From Nemertoderma westbladi (Eukaryota > Xenacoelomorpha > Nemertodermatida > Nemertodermatidae): a DNA stretch of 45,067 nt. Both the position numbers and the translations under genes were made by a program. Shown here piece after piece: positions 1 through 11,636 of this stretch. Under the pieces are notes generated by a model. That model ran no database searches, was not told the origin of the DNA, and saw only the letters and a list, made by a program, of their open reading frames with translations. The stretch is from assembly GCA_032718475.1 (NCBI GenBank), contig JAUCBJ010008651.1, positions 1 to 45,067 of the forward strand. The letters run 5' to 3'. The stretch's first letter is position 1. Every line of letters begins with the position of its first letter.

Positions 1-359
1 TTACTCTTGAGTGTGAAATCGGATTAGCTAATAATTTCTACATGGCTTGCCCTTGAGTCAGATTGACACATGCCACTCAAAATGTAAAAATCACATTATT
101 AGTAGTTGAGGCTAGCTGGAATGTTACAATTACAGTGTGTTGTATGATCGCCTCATTAATAAAAAACACAACAGAACTGACGATCCATACACCCTGACAT
201 TCCATTTGTTAATTTTACACCCGTAAGTGTATACCTACATACATATTTATAGCCTTAAACAAACATTGCTCTTAGAAGGTTCTCCCTACAAATTAGCTGC
301 TATCGCTGTGAGTTTCTCAAGCAATAATTTTGTTATGAATTATTAATGTGTTACTCGTA

Positions 360-562
360 ATGATTATTTCTGGGTTTGGGTGGCAGCCCAGTAGCACTAC
401 GGCAACGTACATGGTGAATGAATCAGTTGCGTTTACAAACAACCAAACCGAGGCAACAGCGTCCCGACCCCCAGCCCAATGGTCAATGTTAGTTTTAGGG
501 GTGATCAGCGTTGCTACAATCTTTGGAAATGTCTTGGTCTGTCTTGCAATATGCAAGGAAAA
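360..562 (+). CDS. Amine GPCR, first coding exon (N-terminus and TM1)
   Basis: Likely first coding exon of a rhodopsin-family biogenic amine receptor, a plasma-membrane G-protein-coupled receptor. An in-frame TGA lies at 336-338 and the first ATG is at 360; a second ATG at 411 (MVNESVAF) could also start the protein. The N-terminus has N-glycosylation sequons (NES, NQT). TM1 contains IFGNVLVCLAI with the conserved GN pair and ends CKEK. The exon stops at a consensus donor (AA|GTGAGT, GT at 563) leaving codon phase 2, which joins in frame to 6257. The combined sequence most resembles D2-like dopamine receptors, with 5-HT2 receptors next. The subtype is inferred; membership of the amine receptor family is well supported. 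Confidence 0.8.
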
Positions 563-1244
563 GTGAGTTTGATTATAATATTATTATTAACTAATATTAT
601 GATAATGGTCACTGATCATAATACTATGTAAGCATTACGTAATACTCTAGTCGAAACTGAAACACGAAATTTAATTTTTTAAATACTGTGCACTTGATAA
701 ATGATAATGTTATCCGTTTTCACTTAACTATCACATAACCTGATAATTGTTATGCAATTTGCAAGTTAATTTAATTTCATGAATGCTTACATTGACTGAA
801 TTATTATTATTGTTATTATAATTAAAGAAACACTCTGAACAGCTTCAAATCCTTACAGCCTTTGATCCTTCCATAGTCGATAACATTGGGAAGCATGGTA
901 ACTCTGGATGCCAGATTACATTTAAACATGGAAGATTACGCATCGCCTTGGAAGATTGGAGGGATGGGGGGGGGGGGGGGGGGCTTGGGTGCTGGGTTGC
1001 AATCAAAATTCATCCCTCCCCATGGGAAGGGAAAATCGATTGAAATAACAGCTGATTGCTCTCAAAAATAAAACTGTAACGTGTTCTATTCTTGCGGATC
1101 GAATGAGAATATTCTTAATTCTGTGGGATAATTAGAACCACCATTGCATTTGTTCTGTTCCACTATGCTGTTTCCATAGCACCTACCTCAAATAAATTGG
1201 CGTTTGCGTTTCAAATGAGACAAATATGAGCTCTATAATAAAAA

Positions 1245-1345
1245 TGGATTGAGGGTGGAGTGAGGTGGAGTGGGTTGTGGGGTGGAGTGGGGTGGAGTGG
1301 GGTGGAGTGGGTTGTGGGGTGGAGTGGGGTGGAGTGAGGGTGAAT
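1245..1345. repeat. G-rich 10-bp minisatellite
   Basis: Imperfect tandem copies of a GGAGTGGGGT-like decamer, interrupted by GTTGTGGGGT variants. The plus strand is almost devoid of C and holds many G3-G4 runs, so G-quadruplex formation is possible. The open frame read across it on the other strand (Pro/His/Thr-rich) is a by-product of the repeat. Confidence 0.85.
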
Positions 1346-3398
1346 TAAATATATATAATGACAGTACGATGATGTTCTCCATAGTGAAAAATATCAACTG
1401 ACCCTCAAACGAGGGCGTTTTTATAATCACCCTAATGCATACATATGGATGACAGCCACCTATGATGGTAATGAAGTGACATTTACTATTTATTTCCGGA
1501 AAATTCGATCTTCGAATTTTCAGTGGTGAAAAATAGATCTGAGTTTTCAGAGATAGATTCATAATGGAGGCAATTTTAATAGGCCTAGCAATTTGTTTAT
1601 CAGACTAGAAAGAATATTGACTATTATCTGATCAGCTGTTAGCTGATCCTCACAGCACTGACAGCTAGATGATCCACTCAAAGATGATCCACTCTCTAAG
1701 TCTTTAAATTTCAATATCGACTTTTCATAAAATAAAATAAAAATAGAAAATGTCCCTCCATTAAATTTATGTACAGTACTCACGATTATTTGTAAACAAA
1801 CGCGAACACCAATTGGATGTCGATTACTGCTGCAGCATCGGTAGCCCATCACCGAAATTACACGCAATAAGTATCTCCAAAGCTTCCCCTTTTAACCTCC
1901 ATAAATTATGTTCTGGCTGAATGAATTTCTTCACAACCCTCCGGCATCAAATGTAATTACTTTTCAAATCCGAGTCACTCCGGTGCAACGGAGCAAGGAA
2001 AACTAGGCGCTAATGGCGAGAAAACGAAATCAGCCCACATTCTGTTCCAATGCGAGGGACATGTGACAGTTAGGGAATTAAAGGATGAATACAGTGTTAT
2101 TTGGTTCTACAGGGATGAGTTACATAGCGATGGCAGTGTGTAAATCGATTTATATAGATGGCAATAGGCAGGACATTGGGAAGCCTAATTTCAATAATGT
2201 ATCTGCTGGTCGAAATCAATATAATTTTATTAAGATGCAGAGGTGCCAATTCACCTAAACCTTTGATGAGGCTTGGGAAATAACCAATCCGGTTTTGTAT
2301 CAAAATCATTGATCAAAATTTTTCTGAGAAATCTAAATTTAAAATATGTATAAATATTTAATAATTAACATAATTAATTAGCCTATTTGTAGGTAATCGG
2401 GCCTTTCCACCTGTTTAAACTATCTATGAACAAAAGCATTTCATTGTGATATAACAAATAAAAAATGAACCATTGATTTAAATTATCAAAAATGTCATTT
2501 GCTAAATTGCAACCTTCATATCGCCACCATTCTTCCTTATTCCTTATTGGTGTGATTTATTTTTGCCATTACCAACTTATACACTAGAGTCACAAGAGTA
2601 CAATAGAGTCAAACCACATTACACATGCAGCGCTTACAAGTCTATTTCTGAATATATTATGATAACTTACTCGTAAGAAAAATACAATTCTATTAAGTAA
2701 TTTAAACATGTTTAACCTGTTTAAATTACTTAATAATTTATACAATCTATGGATGTTAAAACATATAGTCAATAAAATACAATACTATTTTACAAAGCCA
2801 AATTTCTCAGAACTAGAATTAACACAGATGATTTGAAATGCAAGAAGTTTTTGTGTAGAAATTTAAATAAGATTTACTAGTCACACCACAACATAGTTCA
2901 TATTACCAGAATAGAGGTAATATAATATTTATTTCCAGATCTCTACACAACCGAATATAGTACATATTACACGTAGGCTGCGACTGAGGATTGTTTGCAT
3001 CCCAATTAGTTCACAAAGTGTCCGCGGAACCGAGAGGATCTAATGTCGCTCTATTTAACACAAAATATGTATCATTAGCCCCGCATTAGCAATAGTGGTT
3101 GTCCTTGGCCACCACCCTTTATCCGATTGGGAACCCCAGTTCGACGAAACTCACAGTAGTTGTTTACCCATTGGTAGAAATAACTCTTGTGGAGCGACTT
3201 CAGCAACATACTGCCCCCCAAACTGGAATAAACAAATTTCTCTGGAGAAAGGCCATAAATTTTAAATAACATGCATCACAACATCTTCTCGACGTTGTGC
3301 TCATTTGCGACACACTTAGATAACGATGAATTTTGATGAATGATACTTACAAGATATGTATCCTGATTCATATTCGAAACAAGTAAAATTTCAATTTA

Positions 3399-4170
3399 TC
3401 ATTTTGCTGAGCAATGAATGACCATAATTAGGTTCTTTTTTAAATTTAGTTTCATTCCATACTCTTTGAAATATTTTCTTAGAATATTTAATTGGGGTAT
3501 AGACAGTGTGTCTGCCTGTTGAATGAACACAGCATCATTCATAAATAGCATAGAACTTAGAAAACTAAGCCAACCATTGGTCATTGGGTGGTAATTGGTT
3601 TAGCAACCAAACTTACTTACAGTTGATCCGAATCAGTAAATCAGTAAATCCGAATATACTACTGGGTGCTCCTTGTTTTACAGTACTCACTCGGGATTCA
3701 TTAAAAAAACGTTTATACAAGAAGTTCAATGTATTACTTTAAATAGCCTTCAGAGTTCCCAACATCTTCGATCTGCAACCTAATTCTTTAAGAGCTTCAA
3801 GCAACTTAAATCTCACTACATTTTCATAGCCTTCTTCCAAGTTATCAATCGACTGGATTTTTTTCTTGGCTGAGCAGTTTATGAATCGGGGAGATAATAT
3901 CTGTTCAATACAATCCCGCATCTTTTGCCCACCTGCCTGTTCCGGAGTTGACTTGAATCATTAAGATAATCGCTGCTTAGAATCACTTCATATTGTCTCT
4001 CTAATCCATCCATTGTGGATGGATATCTCATGGTAATTCCATGGTGATAATATGTCCCTTTCTTCAACAGGAATACTAATCTAGAGGTTGCCCATTCCAC
4101 TGGTAGTATTGATCCTGAACAAATCAAATTGAACAAGATAAGAAAACAGACCATCCAATTAATGGGCAAT
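3399..4170 (-). pseudogene. Decayed non-LTR reverse transcriptase fragment
   Basis: Three minus-strand open pieces in different frames occur in the order expected of a non-LTR reverse transcriptase. 4169-3879 resembles the segment before motif 1 (ILPVEWATSRLVFLLKKGT, like IP..W....I.PI.KKG). 3921-3739 contains LLEALKELGCRSKMLGTL, like the helix after the first catalytic Asp. 3584-3399 contains MLFMNDAVFI followed by YGMKLNLKKN, like the YADD box and the LKLN..KT motif. The catalytic box reads FMND, so the copy is dead. The clade cannot be assigned from this. Confidence 0.55.
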
Positions 4171-5807
4171 CATCTTATAATTAATCCCTTGTGGTACTCC
4201 ATTGGGATCGCTAGCTGAACTAACTTTCATTTGCTTAACTGAGCATCCATTCATCTGCTTAATTGTTCATGCATTGTAATTAGTTAATCTAATAGGGGCA
4301 TATACACTGTCGAATGGATTGAGTTCATATTTTAAAACATATGAGGGTTCAACAGGGCTTCTATAAGCTGCTTGAATTGAACAGGTGAGGGTGTAGCTCA
4401 TCCCTAAAGAGATTATTGTTAATACGATTATGCTACCTACCATGTTTTGTTTACTCTCTCCATAGGCCGCCAATTCACAAGATCTGGTCCTCAGGGCAAA
4501 AATAGTCCTGCTAAGTGGAGGTGGCCCGGTTTAAATCAAGCTTTGGGAACGAATGAAGCACCTCCGATGCTGTGAAGAGTCTGTCTGGAGATGTATTCAT
4601 TGTACAATGATCCCAGCATATCATATTTATTTATTTATGTGCTACACAGATATGTGGTGTCATTAGCCAGGATAGACTATCGACTCATGTGCAGTGCACC
4701 TCTTCTGCTTCTCTAAATAATACTATTTACATACTTCTGTCTGTGCAAAGTATCTCTTTACAATGTATTAACCCGATTGGTGTCTTACAAGTAATTAAAT
4801 TCCAAAATTGTAACATTATGAATCGACTGGATGATAAACTGTGTGAAACTAATGTTGTTAAAAAGAAGTGTAATATTTTGGGTATGCATTAATGCCTCAA
4901 AATTAATTGTGCCTAATTTGGTAAAAAAAAAACACTAATGTTTGCTAATGAGTATCACAGTAAGCTGATCATGCGCGTTGTACATCAATCTCTACTGTGT
5001 ATATTTGTATTAATTAAAATTAGCAGAAATATTTCGAATATAAATCACAATGCTTTACTTAAATGCCCGCACACCATTACTATTATCCACAAAATAAATA
5101 ATTTATTGGATACTTTATTGGAAGTTTTTTCTTCAGCACAATTAGTTTTATCTGATAAATTACCTGATAATTTCTCAGCATACAATATGAGTTGGACTGG
5201 TTTGATAAGGATGCCCAGAGATCAATAATTTATGAAAAATATATCGCAAATATTGGATCATCCCACGCACAAATCGATTAGTCTGCTAAATCCAGTATAT
5301 TAACCAACACTGCTAAACACTAATGTTACCGGGACACTACACAAAATATTATCAGCAATATATGTGACAGCTAATATAAATGCATGTCTAGTCCACAACA
5401 TTGTATTTTCGGACAAAGAGTTTACTTACTGTGTTTGTCTCAAAAAAACTCTCCAAATCGATGTTGTAATATTTTTTTTTTCTTCTTATTTCAATATTAA
5501 AATTTCTGTCAAACAGCAATATCCGTTTTCATCATTTTGCTGCTATTCGATTAAAATGGAGGAAAAATCAATAGTTTCCATGTCTGAATTGGAGAAACAG
5601 GGAATGGTGGGGGGCTTGACGAAATCACATATCGGCGAATTTAAATCTCCTTCCTAACAGGAATACCAATGTTAATTAAGGGAATGGAACACGTTCGTGG
5701 TGCGTCGCGCAGCACTCGAACTTGAGCAAGTTCGAAACAAGTTCGATTTGATCTGGAGTGATGTGATAAATATCACGATTAAAAGATTTCGCGAGAAGAA
5801 AAATATC

Positions 5808-6150
5808 GAAAATATCATGAGTAAAAATATCGCAAGTAAAAATATGGCGAGTAAAAATATGGTGAGTAAAATATCGCAAGTAAAATAGTAATATATTTTT
5901 TTTCACATCTTTTTTTTTTTACTCTCGATATTTTTACTCTCGATATTTTAACTCTCGATATTTTTCAACTCTTGCTATTTTTACTCGCGATATTTTTACA
6001 CTCGATATTTTTCAATTCTCGATATTTTCAACTCTCGATATTTTTTCTCGATATTTTTACTCACGATATTTTTACTCACGATATTTTTACTCACGATATT
6101 TTTACTCACGATATTTTTACTTGGGATATTTTTCATGTCTTGATATTTTT
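5808..6150. repeat. 15-bp minisatellite with inverted arms
   Basis: 5808-5888 carries copies of a GAGTAAAAATATCGC-like unit. 5925-6150 carries the reverse complement unit GATATTTTTACTCAC about 15 times, including nearly perfect copies at 6058-6120. A T-rich spacer separates the two blocks, so the region could fold into a long imperfect hairpin. It ends about 100 bp before the splice acceptor of the second GPCR exon. Open frames across it (HDIFTHDIFT-type repeats) are artefacts. Confidence 0.9.
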
Positions 6151-6256
6151 CAACATAACCCTATTATTTATTGCTATTTTTATTTGTAATGATATTCTAC
6201 ATTCAACAACAGCGTATAATATTTTTGCACTATCACATCATTTTTTTCATTTTCAG

Positions 6257-6360
6257 AAAACTCCAAAACATGACTAATTATTTCCTCTTGTCGTTGGCAA
6301 TAGCGGATCTCTTCGTGGCTATTCTTGTGATGCCTCTAGCGGTTATGGTGCTGGTTATAG
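6257..6360 (+). CDS. Amine GPCR, second coding exon (TM2)
   Basis: A 104-bp exon between acceptor TTTTCAG (ends 6256) and donor GGTAAAT (GT at 6361). Its first base completes the codon split by intron 1. It encodes KLQNMTNYFL followed by SLAIADLFVAILVMPLAVMV, the intracellular loop 1 and TM2 of amine receptors; the Asp of LAIAD is the conserved TM2 sodium-site residue. MTNYFL.SLAIADL.VA.LVMP is shared by D2-like dopamine and 5-HT2 receptors, and the VLVIG end is closer to insect and mollusc D2-like receptors. The exon ends in phase 1. The TM3 exon was not recognised in the remaining 38 kb, so it is either beyond the window or missed. Confidence 0.82.
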
Positions 6361-7797
6361 GTAAATTATTATATTTCGCTAATATTTCGTAAATTAGTTC
6401 CAATATATTATTATTTTTCATTCTTTAATTATAACATTTACATAAATCAGCCACACCGCCAGGATGCATTGATCACCACGCGGCACGGTAATGCAACGTT
6501 TCTCGACATGTAAATCATCTGCATATCGGTCAGTCACTGTCTTTTAGACATTTATAGGAAGGGAAAACACAGCTTGCCAACACATTGTTACTGTCTTTTA
6601 GCAGAAGATTCAGAAATGTCAATAGGTGACCACAACGTTGTTCCCTCTTAAAGGATGCCTGCAATAGAACAATATCATGTCGGATGATCTACAGGATGTT
6701 CTACCAGCAGTACCAGCTTCAGTTCTACCGCAGTGGCTGCTGCTCTCATTCATTGTCCCTGTAGTAGTTGGGATTCCTAATAATTTAACGAAGTTTCACA
6801 CATACTATTTTTTTTTTTTTTACATACAATTATCACTAATTTTAAATTAGCAATTAATCCTATTCATTAATCCTGCATATTATTCTTGCGTATGTAGCAA
6901 GCCATCTAAGGTTTTATGGGGTAAGACCCCCAGGAGGATAAGCACAAGCTTTTCTGATTTTCCCGAAGTTTACATAAGCAAAAACCAGAGGCGTAGCGAT
7001 CCCTTCTAGCGCACAGGGGAATGCCCCCCCCCCCCCCCCCCCCTTTCAATAAGTTTAAATTTTCTTTTATGACGTTGTTTTCTTAAATATTATACATCTA
7101 ACAGTGTACTGTATATATAACTATATCAAATCTATTTTACACAAGTTTGATATAGTGTAGTGCACTTATATTATATAGACTGGCGAGCGAAGCGAATATA
7201 ATCCGACTAATCCGGAACTAATCCGACCGAAGTTGTTCCAACTGTCAATAATACAAAATCTGTTCCAGGGGGGAAAATTAAAAACAAAAAGAAAAAAAAA
7301 ACATCAGAAAAAATATATCTCCAAACAAACCGGGCGGGGAATTTAAAATGATAATTGAACTGACAATTTGACTGAAAATTCTTTACTTCGGCTTTCATTG
7401 TTGTAGTTTGTAACTGTTGTAGTTGGCAAGTTGGTCGAAAGAAAAAGGCGCTTAACCAAATTCCTTCAGTTTCTCCTTTATTATTTTTGTTTACACGAAG
7501 CACGATACAATTTATCTTATTTGCTATGCAGTATCTATCTAGGTTAGTAAAATGCTCACAGTTGTAGAGGTAATAGTAGTTCTTAGTCGAAACAAAAATA
7601 TAAATGGTTATTTGAGTTATTGGCAATGAGTTATTTCTTTTTCTGATAAGTTTATTATCGAATTATTATATTTATTAGGGAATTGTTAGGACAGAATATC
7701 GACGATTTATTGTAATTGTAATTCAATTTTTGATTTATAATAAATTTTAATATTTTGTTTATTATTAAAAGCTGATGGTTGTATTTATTCGAGTAAA
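6361..7797 (+). other. Start of GPCR intron 2, no gene recognised
   Basis: AT-rich sequence with a C20 run at 7024-7043. The longest open frame (7207-7626, minus) is low complexity and matches no family I know. A short plus-strand frame from 6679 (MSDDLQDVLPAVPASVLPQW, then a hydrophobic stretch) runs into poly-T and is probably chance. Confidence 0.5.
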
Positions 7798-8425
7798 TCA
7801 TAAAGCCCATCAGAGTTATTAGAGTCCACTGTTCCCACGATAGATGCGGCGTTACCCATTAAGATCGCTATTAACAGCCTCTGCAACAATCGATGGGATC
7901 GTGGCACCATGGTAGCGTTGTGGAGTCGTCTTCCTAGGTCATTCAGGAATGTTGCAGTGGCTGGTCCGGGTCCGCCAAAGGTCTCAAAGGCAACAGGAGT
8001 AAATTGATAACTACGGTCTATAAGATCCTGTTACTTTCGTATTTTTATTTTCTCCTGTTCCTGAGCAACGCGTCCTCCCTCAATCTGGCTGGTGGATAAG
8101 TGGCTTGGTGCGAGAGGGTCCACCACAGAGGCGTCCCAGGTCAATGTCTTTCCGCTCTCCCAAGGCACTAGAGTCATCCCATCCACCCGTTTACCATCTG
8201 TTCTAGAGAGGCCGGGTGGTTCTAGAATAGAGGGGATTTTATAGCTGGCTATCCACGCTTCACGATCTCATTCAACATTGAATGGCGGGCGAATCGGCCA
8301 GCAATCTTCTGGCAATAAAGGCCGTGCAGTCCATCCTCATGGACTGGGCTTCCACACCTGCTGCAGGAGTGGGGCTCGGTTAATTTGCAGCCGAGGCGGG
8401 TTGTGATTGATATGCGGAGTTGAGA
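7798..8425 (-). pseudogene. Decayed RLE-type retrotransposon, 3' end fragment
   Basis: Minus-strand sequence decodes, with breaks, to the C-terminus of a non-LTR-like retroelement polyprotein. From about 8420 downward it gives LRISITTRLG, then HSCSRCG...GLHGLYC...RHSMLNEIV (a zinc-binding CxxC/H/C and RH motif), then RTDGKRVDGMTLVPW and TWDASVVDPLAPS (the D...W.D core of a PD-(D/E)XK nuclease), then VAFETFG and LGRRL. Stops and frame changes interrupt it, for example near QEKIKIRK. This family is widespread in invertebrates and differs in motif detail from the intact element at 11.5-16.3 kb. No flanking duplication was found. Confidence 0.7.
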
Positions 8426-10477
8426 GTAAACTTAGGTTTTGTTGATTATTAATCAACACTCAACACATTCTAGAAGTCTTCGTGGTTGTATTTATAATTA
8501 TGGTTATATTACATAAACCATTTTGACATCATATTAAACAGTCAATTACCGCATATATTGCTGCACTGGCAATGATTTACGAATTATATAGGAAACACTA
8601 ACTTTAGTATTTCATTGACACACTATATTGTGCGATTTTTTTTCCAAGTAAGTACCATCAATGTAAGTTATACTGATAAGTCAGTCTGACTACCCATACG
8701 TCGGTCGTACCAAGTATAATGACGTGGTACTTGTGAATTTGAATTGCTTTAAACACCACCCACACCCCGCCCACTTGTCACAAACTGTAACGATTTTGAA
8801 ACACCCCTTAATAGAAAGGAGCACATAACAGTGGTAGTCTTTTCTATAAAATACAAATTATTTAAATATAAATTGTAGTATTGTTTTATATTTATTATTT
8901 TTATTAATCAACTAATAGCCTACACCAGCACAACTTGTAAAAGCTTTAGACCCTACAAGTCAATTTACCACGAGTTTTGCGATGGTGTAATGATTAATTT
9001 ATTCCTATTATCCCTTGATACATAAATTAAGATCATAATTTAATTGCAGGTAAGTAATATAGACAGACACTTTTATGAATAACTGAACTTCTGAATAACT
9101 TAACTACACCCATACTGCATCAGTTGTTAGCCTTCACTAATAATTTATTTTGTTACTGGTGTTTTGGGTCAATGATATAACTAATATTCCAGTTTCATTT
9201 CACATGTTAAAATTTAACTGCTGGTGCTAACCAAAAACATTAATCGTTCTTTAAATTTTTTTTTTTTTTTTTTTTTTTCCAATAACTATATTTTCATTTT
9301 AAATTTTTTTTTTTTTAGTCAAAAGTACATAATTTAATCGGTGGGTAAATATTATAAAAGTACTACTTTCAGTGTTCATAAATCACAATAAAAGTTATTT
9401 AAATAGTTTTCTCAGTTATAGCTAATTTCTTCAAATTTACATCAAGATTATATCCTAGTTGTGCTCGGAAGTTGGGTAGTTAAAAAGTGTTCTCCATTGC
9501 TAACACGTGAAACTAATTAATCGAATCACTGGCACTTGTGAAACACATCAATTATTATTTTCATTGTGGTTGATGGATATTTACAATAATTTTTATATTA
9601 TATATAGGCCAATCTCACGAGCTTGGCGAATTATCCATTTTACTTGAAAGCCATTTAATTCTCCTGTTGATGTTGGTGTGCATTTGTGACCCATTGTAAT
9701 AACTCTATTCTAATTTATTAGGTTTATATGAACGCTTTGAATCGTTCTATCATGAATAATTAAATAATATTACCAAAAGTCTTTTTAAATAAATTATATG
9801 TATTATTACCTATTGCTGTGTGATTAGGCCATGGTATCATTTCAACTGATTTTTTCATGATTATAAATGCTTTTGATTTGTTTTGTTATGAATAATGAAA
9901 TTAATTATGCCAGTTATCTTTGTAAATAAAATATTGTAAATTATTGGATAAGCGTAGCTTAATCCTTTAAACCTACATACAAAATGTAGTTTGAACATCA
10001 TTATAGAATATTCTTCGAGATTATATCTGATTGAGTGAATGGCTTTTCGGCCTGTCAATGTCTCTTATTTATCAATATTCCTTTGTCGCCCTCGTTGAAT
10101 TTGATGATTCGCCAAAGTCAGCGGGGGTTTGACCTCCCGCATCCGTACTGAACTCTACGACAATCGTTATATCTCCTCCGTTTTAATTGAGTTGTTTACT
10201 CCGAATGGTGGCTATTGTTATACAACTTGTATCTTGCCCTATTATTTTATTTATTCTTAGAGGTGGACTGTTGCTCAAAATTGCTTGAACTATATTAATT
10301 GCATCTTGTGCAACTAATTAATAGCCCTGTCAGAATGATGACCATTTTGTACAATATCCCCTATCAATTCAGAATAATCAATTTTAATCGCCTAATATTT
10401 TAGATATTTTATTTTATCAATAATTTATTACACACTGAGAAAAAATCGTAAACTTATTTTAAACATTCTAAAGTAAA
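8426..10477. other. AT-rich intergenic or intronic, nothing recognised
   Basis: Contains poly-T tracts (about 9257-9279 and 9304-9317) and short C-rich patches near 8755-8780, but no coding pattern, RNA gene or clear mobile-element end. It may still be intron 2 of the GPCR. Confidence 0.5.
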
Positions 10478-11480
10478 GTACAAGTACAAGTATAAGTATA
10501 AGTATAAGTATAAGTATAAGTATAAGTATAAGTATAAGTATAAGTATAAGTATAAGTATAAGTATAAGTATAAGTATAAGTATAAGTATAAGTATAAGTA
10601 TAAGTATAAGTATAAGTATAAGTATAAGTATAAGTATAAGTATAAGTATAAGTATAAGTATAAGTATAAGTATAAGTATAAGTATAAGTATAAGTATAAG
10701 TATAAGTATAAGTATAAGTATAAGTATAAGTATAAGTATAAGTATAAGTATAAGTATAAGTATAAGTATAAGTATAAGTATAAGTATAAGTATAAGTATA
10801 AGTATAAGTATAAGTATAAGTATAAGTATAAGTATAAGTATATGTATAAGTATAAGTATAAGTATAAGTATAAGAATAAGTATAAGTATAAGTATAAGTA
10901 TAAGTATAAGTATAAGTATAAGTATAAGTATAAGTATAAGTATAAGTATAAGTATAAGTATAAGTATAAGTATAAGTAATAAGTATAAGTATAAGTATAA
11001 GTATAAGTATAAGTATAAGTATAAGTATAAGTACTATACTTATAAGTATAAGTATAAGTAATAAGTATAAGTATAAGTATAAGTATAAGTATAAGTATAA
11101 GTATAAGCATAAGTATAAGTATAAGTATAAGTACAAGTACAAGTACAAGTACAAGTACAAGTACAAGTACAAGTACAAGTACAAGTACAAGTACAAGTAC
11201 AAGTACAAGTACAAGTACAAGTACAAGTACAAGTACAAGTACAAGTACAAGTACAAGTACAAGTACAAGTACAAGTACAAGTACAAGTACAAGTACAAGT
11301 ACAAGTACAAGTACAAGTACAAGTACAAGTACAAGTACAAGTACAAGTACAAGTACAAGTACAAGTACAAGTACAAGTACAAGTACAAGTACAAGTACAA
11401 GTACAAGTACAAGTACAAGTACAAGTACAAGTACAAGTACAAGTACAAGTACAAGTACAAGTACAAGTACAAGTACAAGT
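10478..11480. repeat. Left hexanucleotide microsatellite (AAGTAT)n / (AAGTAC)n
   Basis: One kilobase of tandem hexamers. The outer part, to about 11130, is AAGTAT with a few interruptions (an inverted ACTATACTTATAAG near 11033). The inner part, about 11130-11480, is nearly pure AAGTAC, about 58 units. The long LYLY and TYTY open frames across it are artefacts. It abuts the 5' end of the retrotransposon. Confidence 0.97.
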
Positions 11481-11636
11481 TTAATCTGTTTCAGTATAAA
11501 CTAGCTCCGATCTAGCACCTAGTGTACCTTTGTAGTTTGCCGATAATTGGAAGCGATCCGCCCCTTGTGAGTGCTGCGGTTTAAAAGAACAGTCGCGGAC
11601 AAGGATAGTATATAGTAGAGACGACTGAATCTTTCG

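Larger units (their letters stand above)
563..6256 (+). other. Intron 1 of the amine GPCR
   Basis: Intron of about 5.7 kb between donor GTGAGT at 563 and acceptor TTTTCAG ending at 6256. It is AT-rich and contains a G run (966-983), a G-rich minisatellite, a minus-strand reverse transcriptase remnant and the 15-bp minisatellite listed separately. Short ORFs elsewhere in it, for example 4938-5228, show no recognisable domain. Confidence 0.7.

Noticed and set aside
7207-7626. 139-codon minus-strand ORF
   Set aside because: Low-complexity Phe/Asn-rich sequence over A/T runs, no recognisable domain, no splice or start support.
10454-11478. Long open frames encoding LYLYLY and TYTYTY on the minus strand
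   Set aside because: Translation of a pure hexanucleotide microsatellite; no start context, domain or flanking exon structure.
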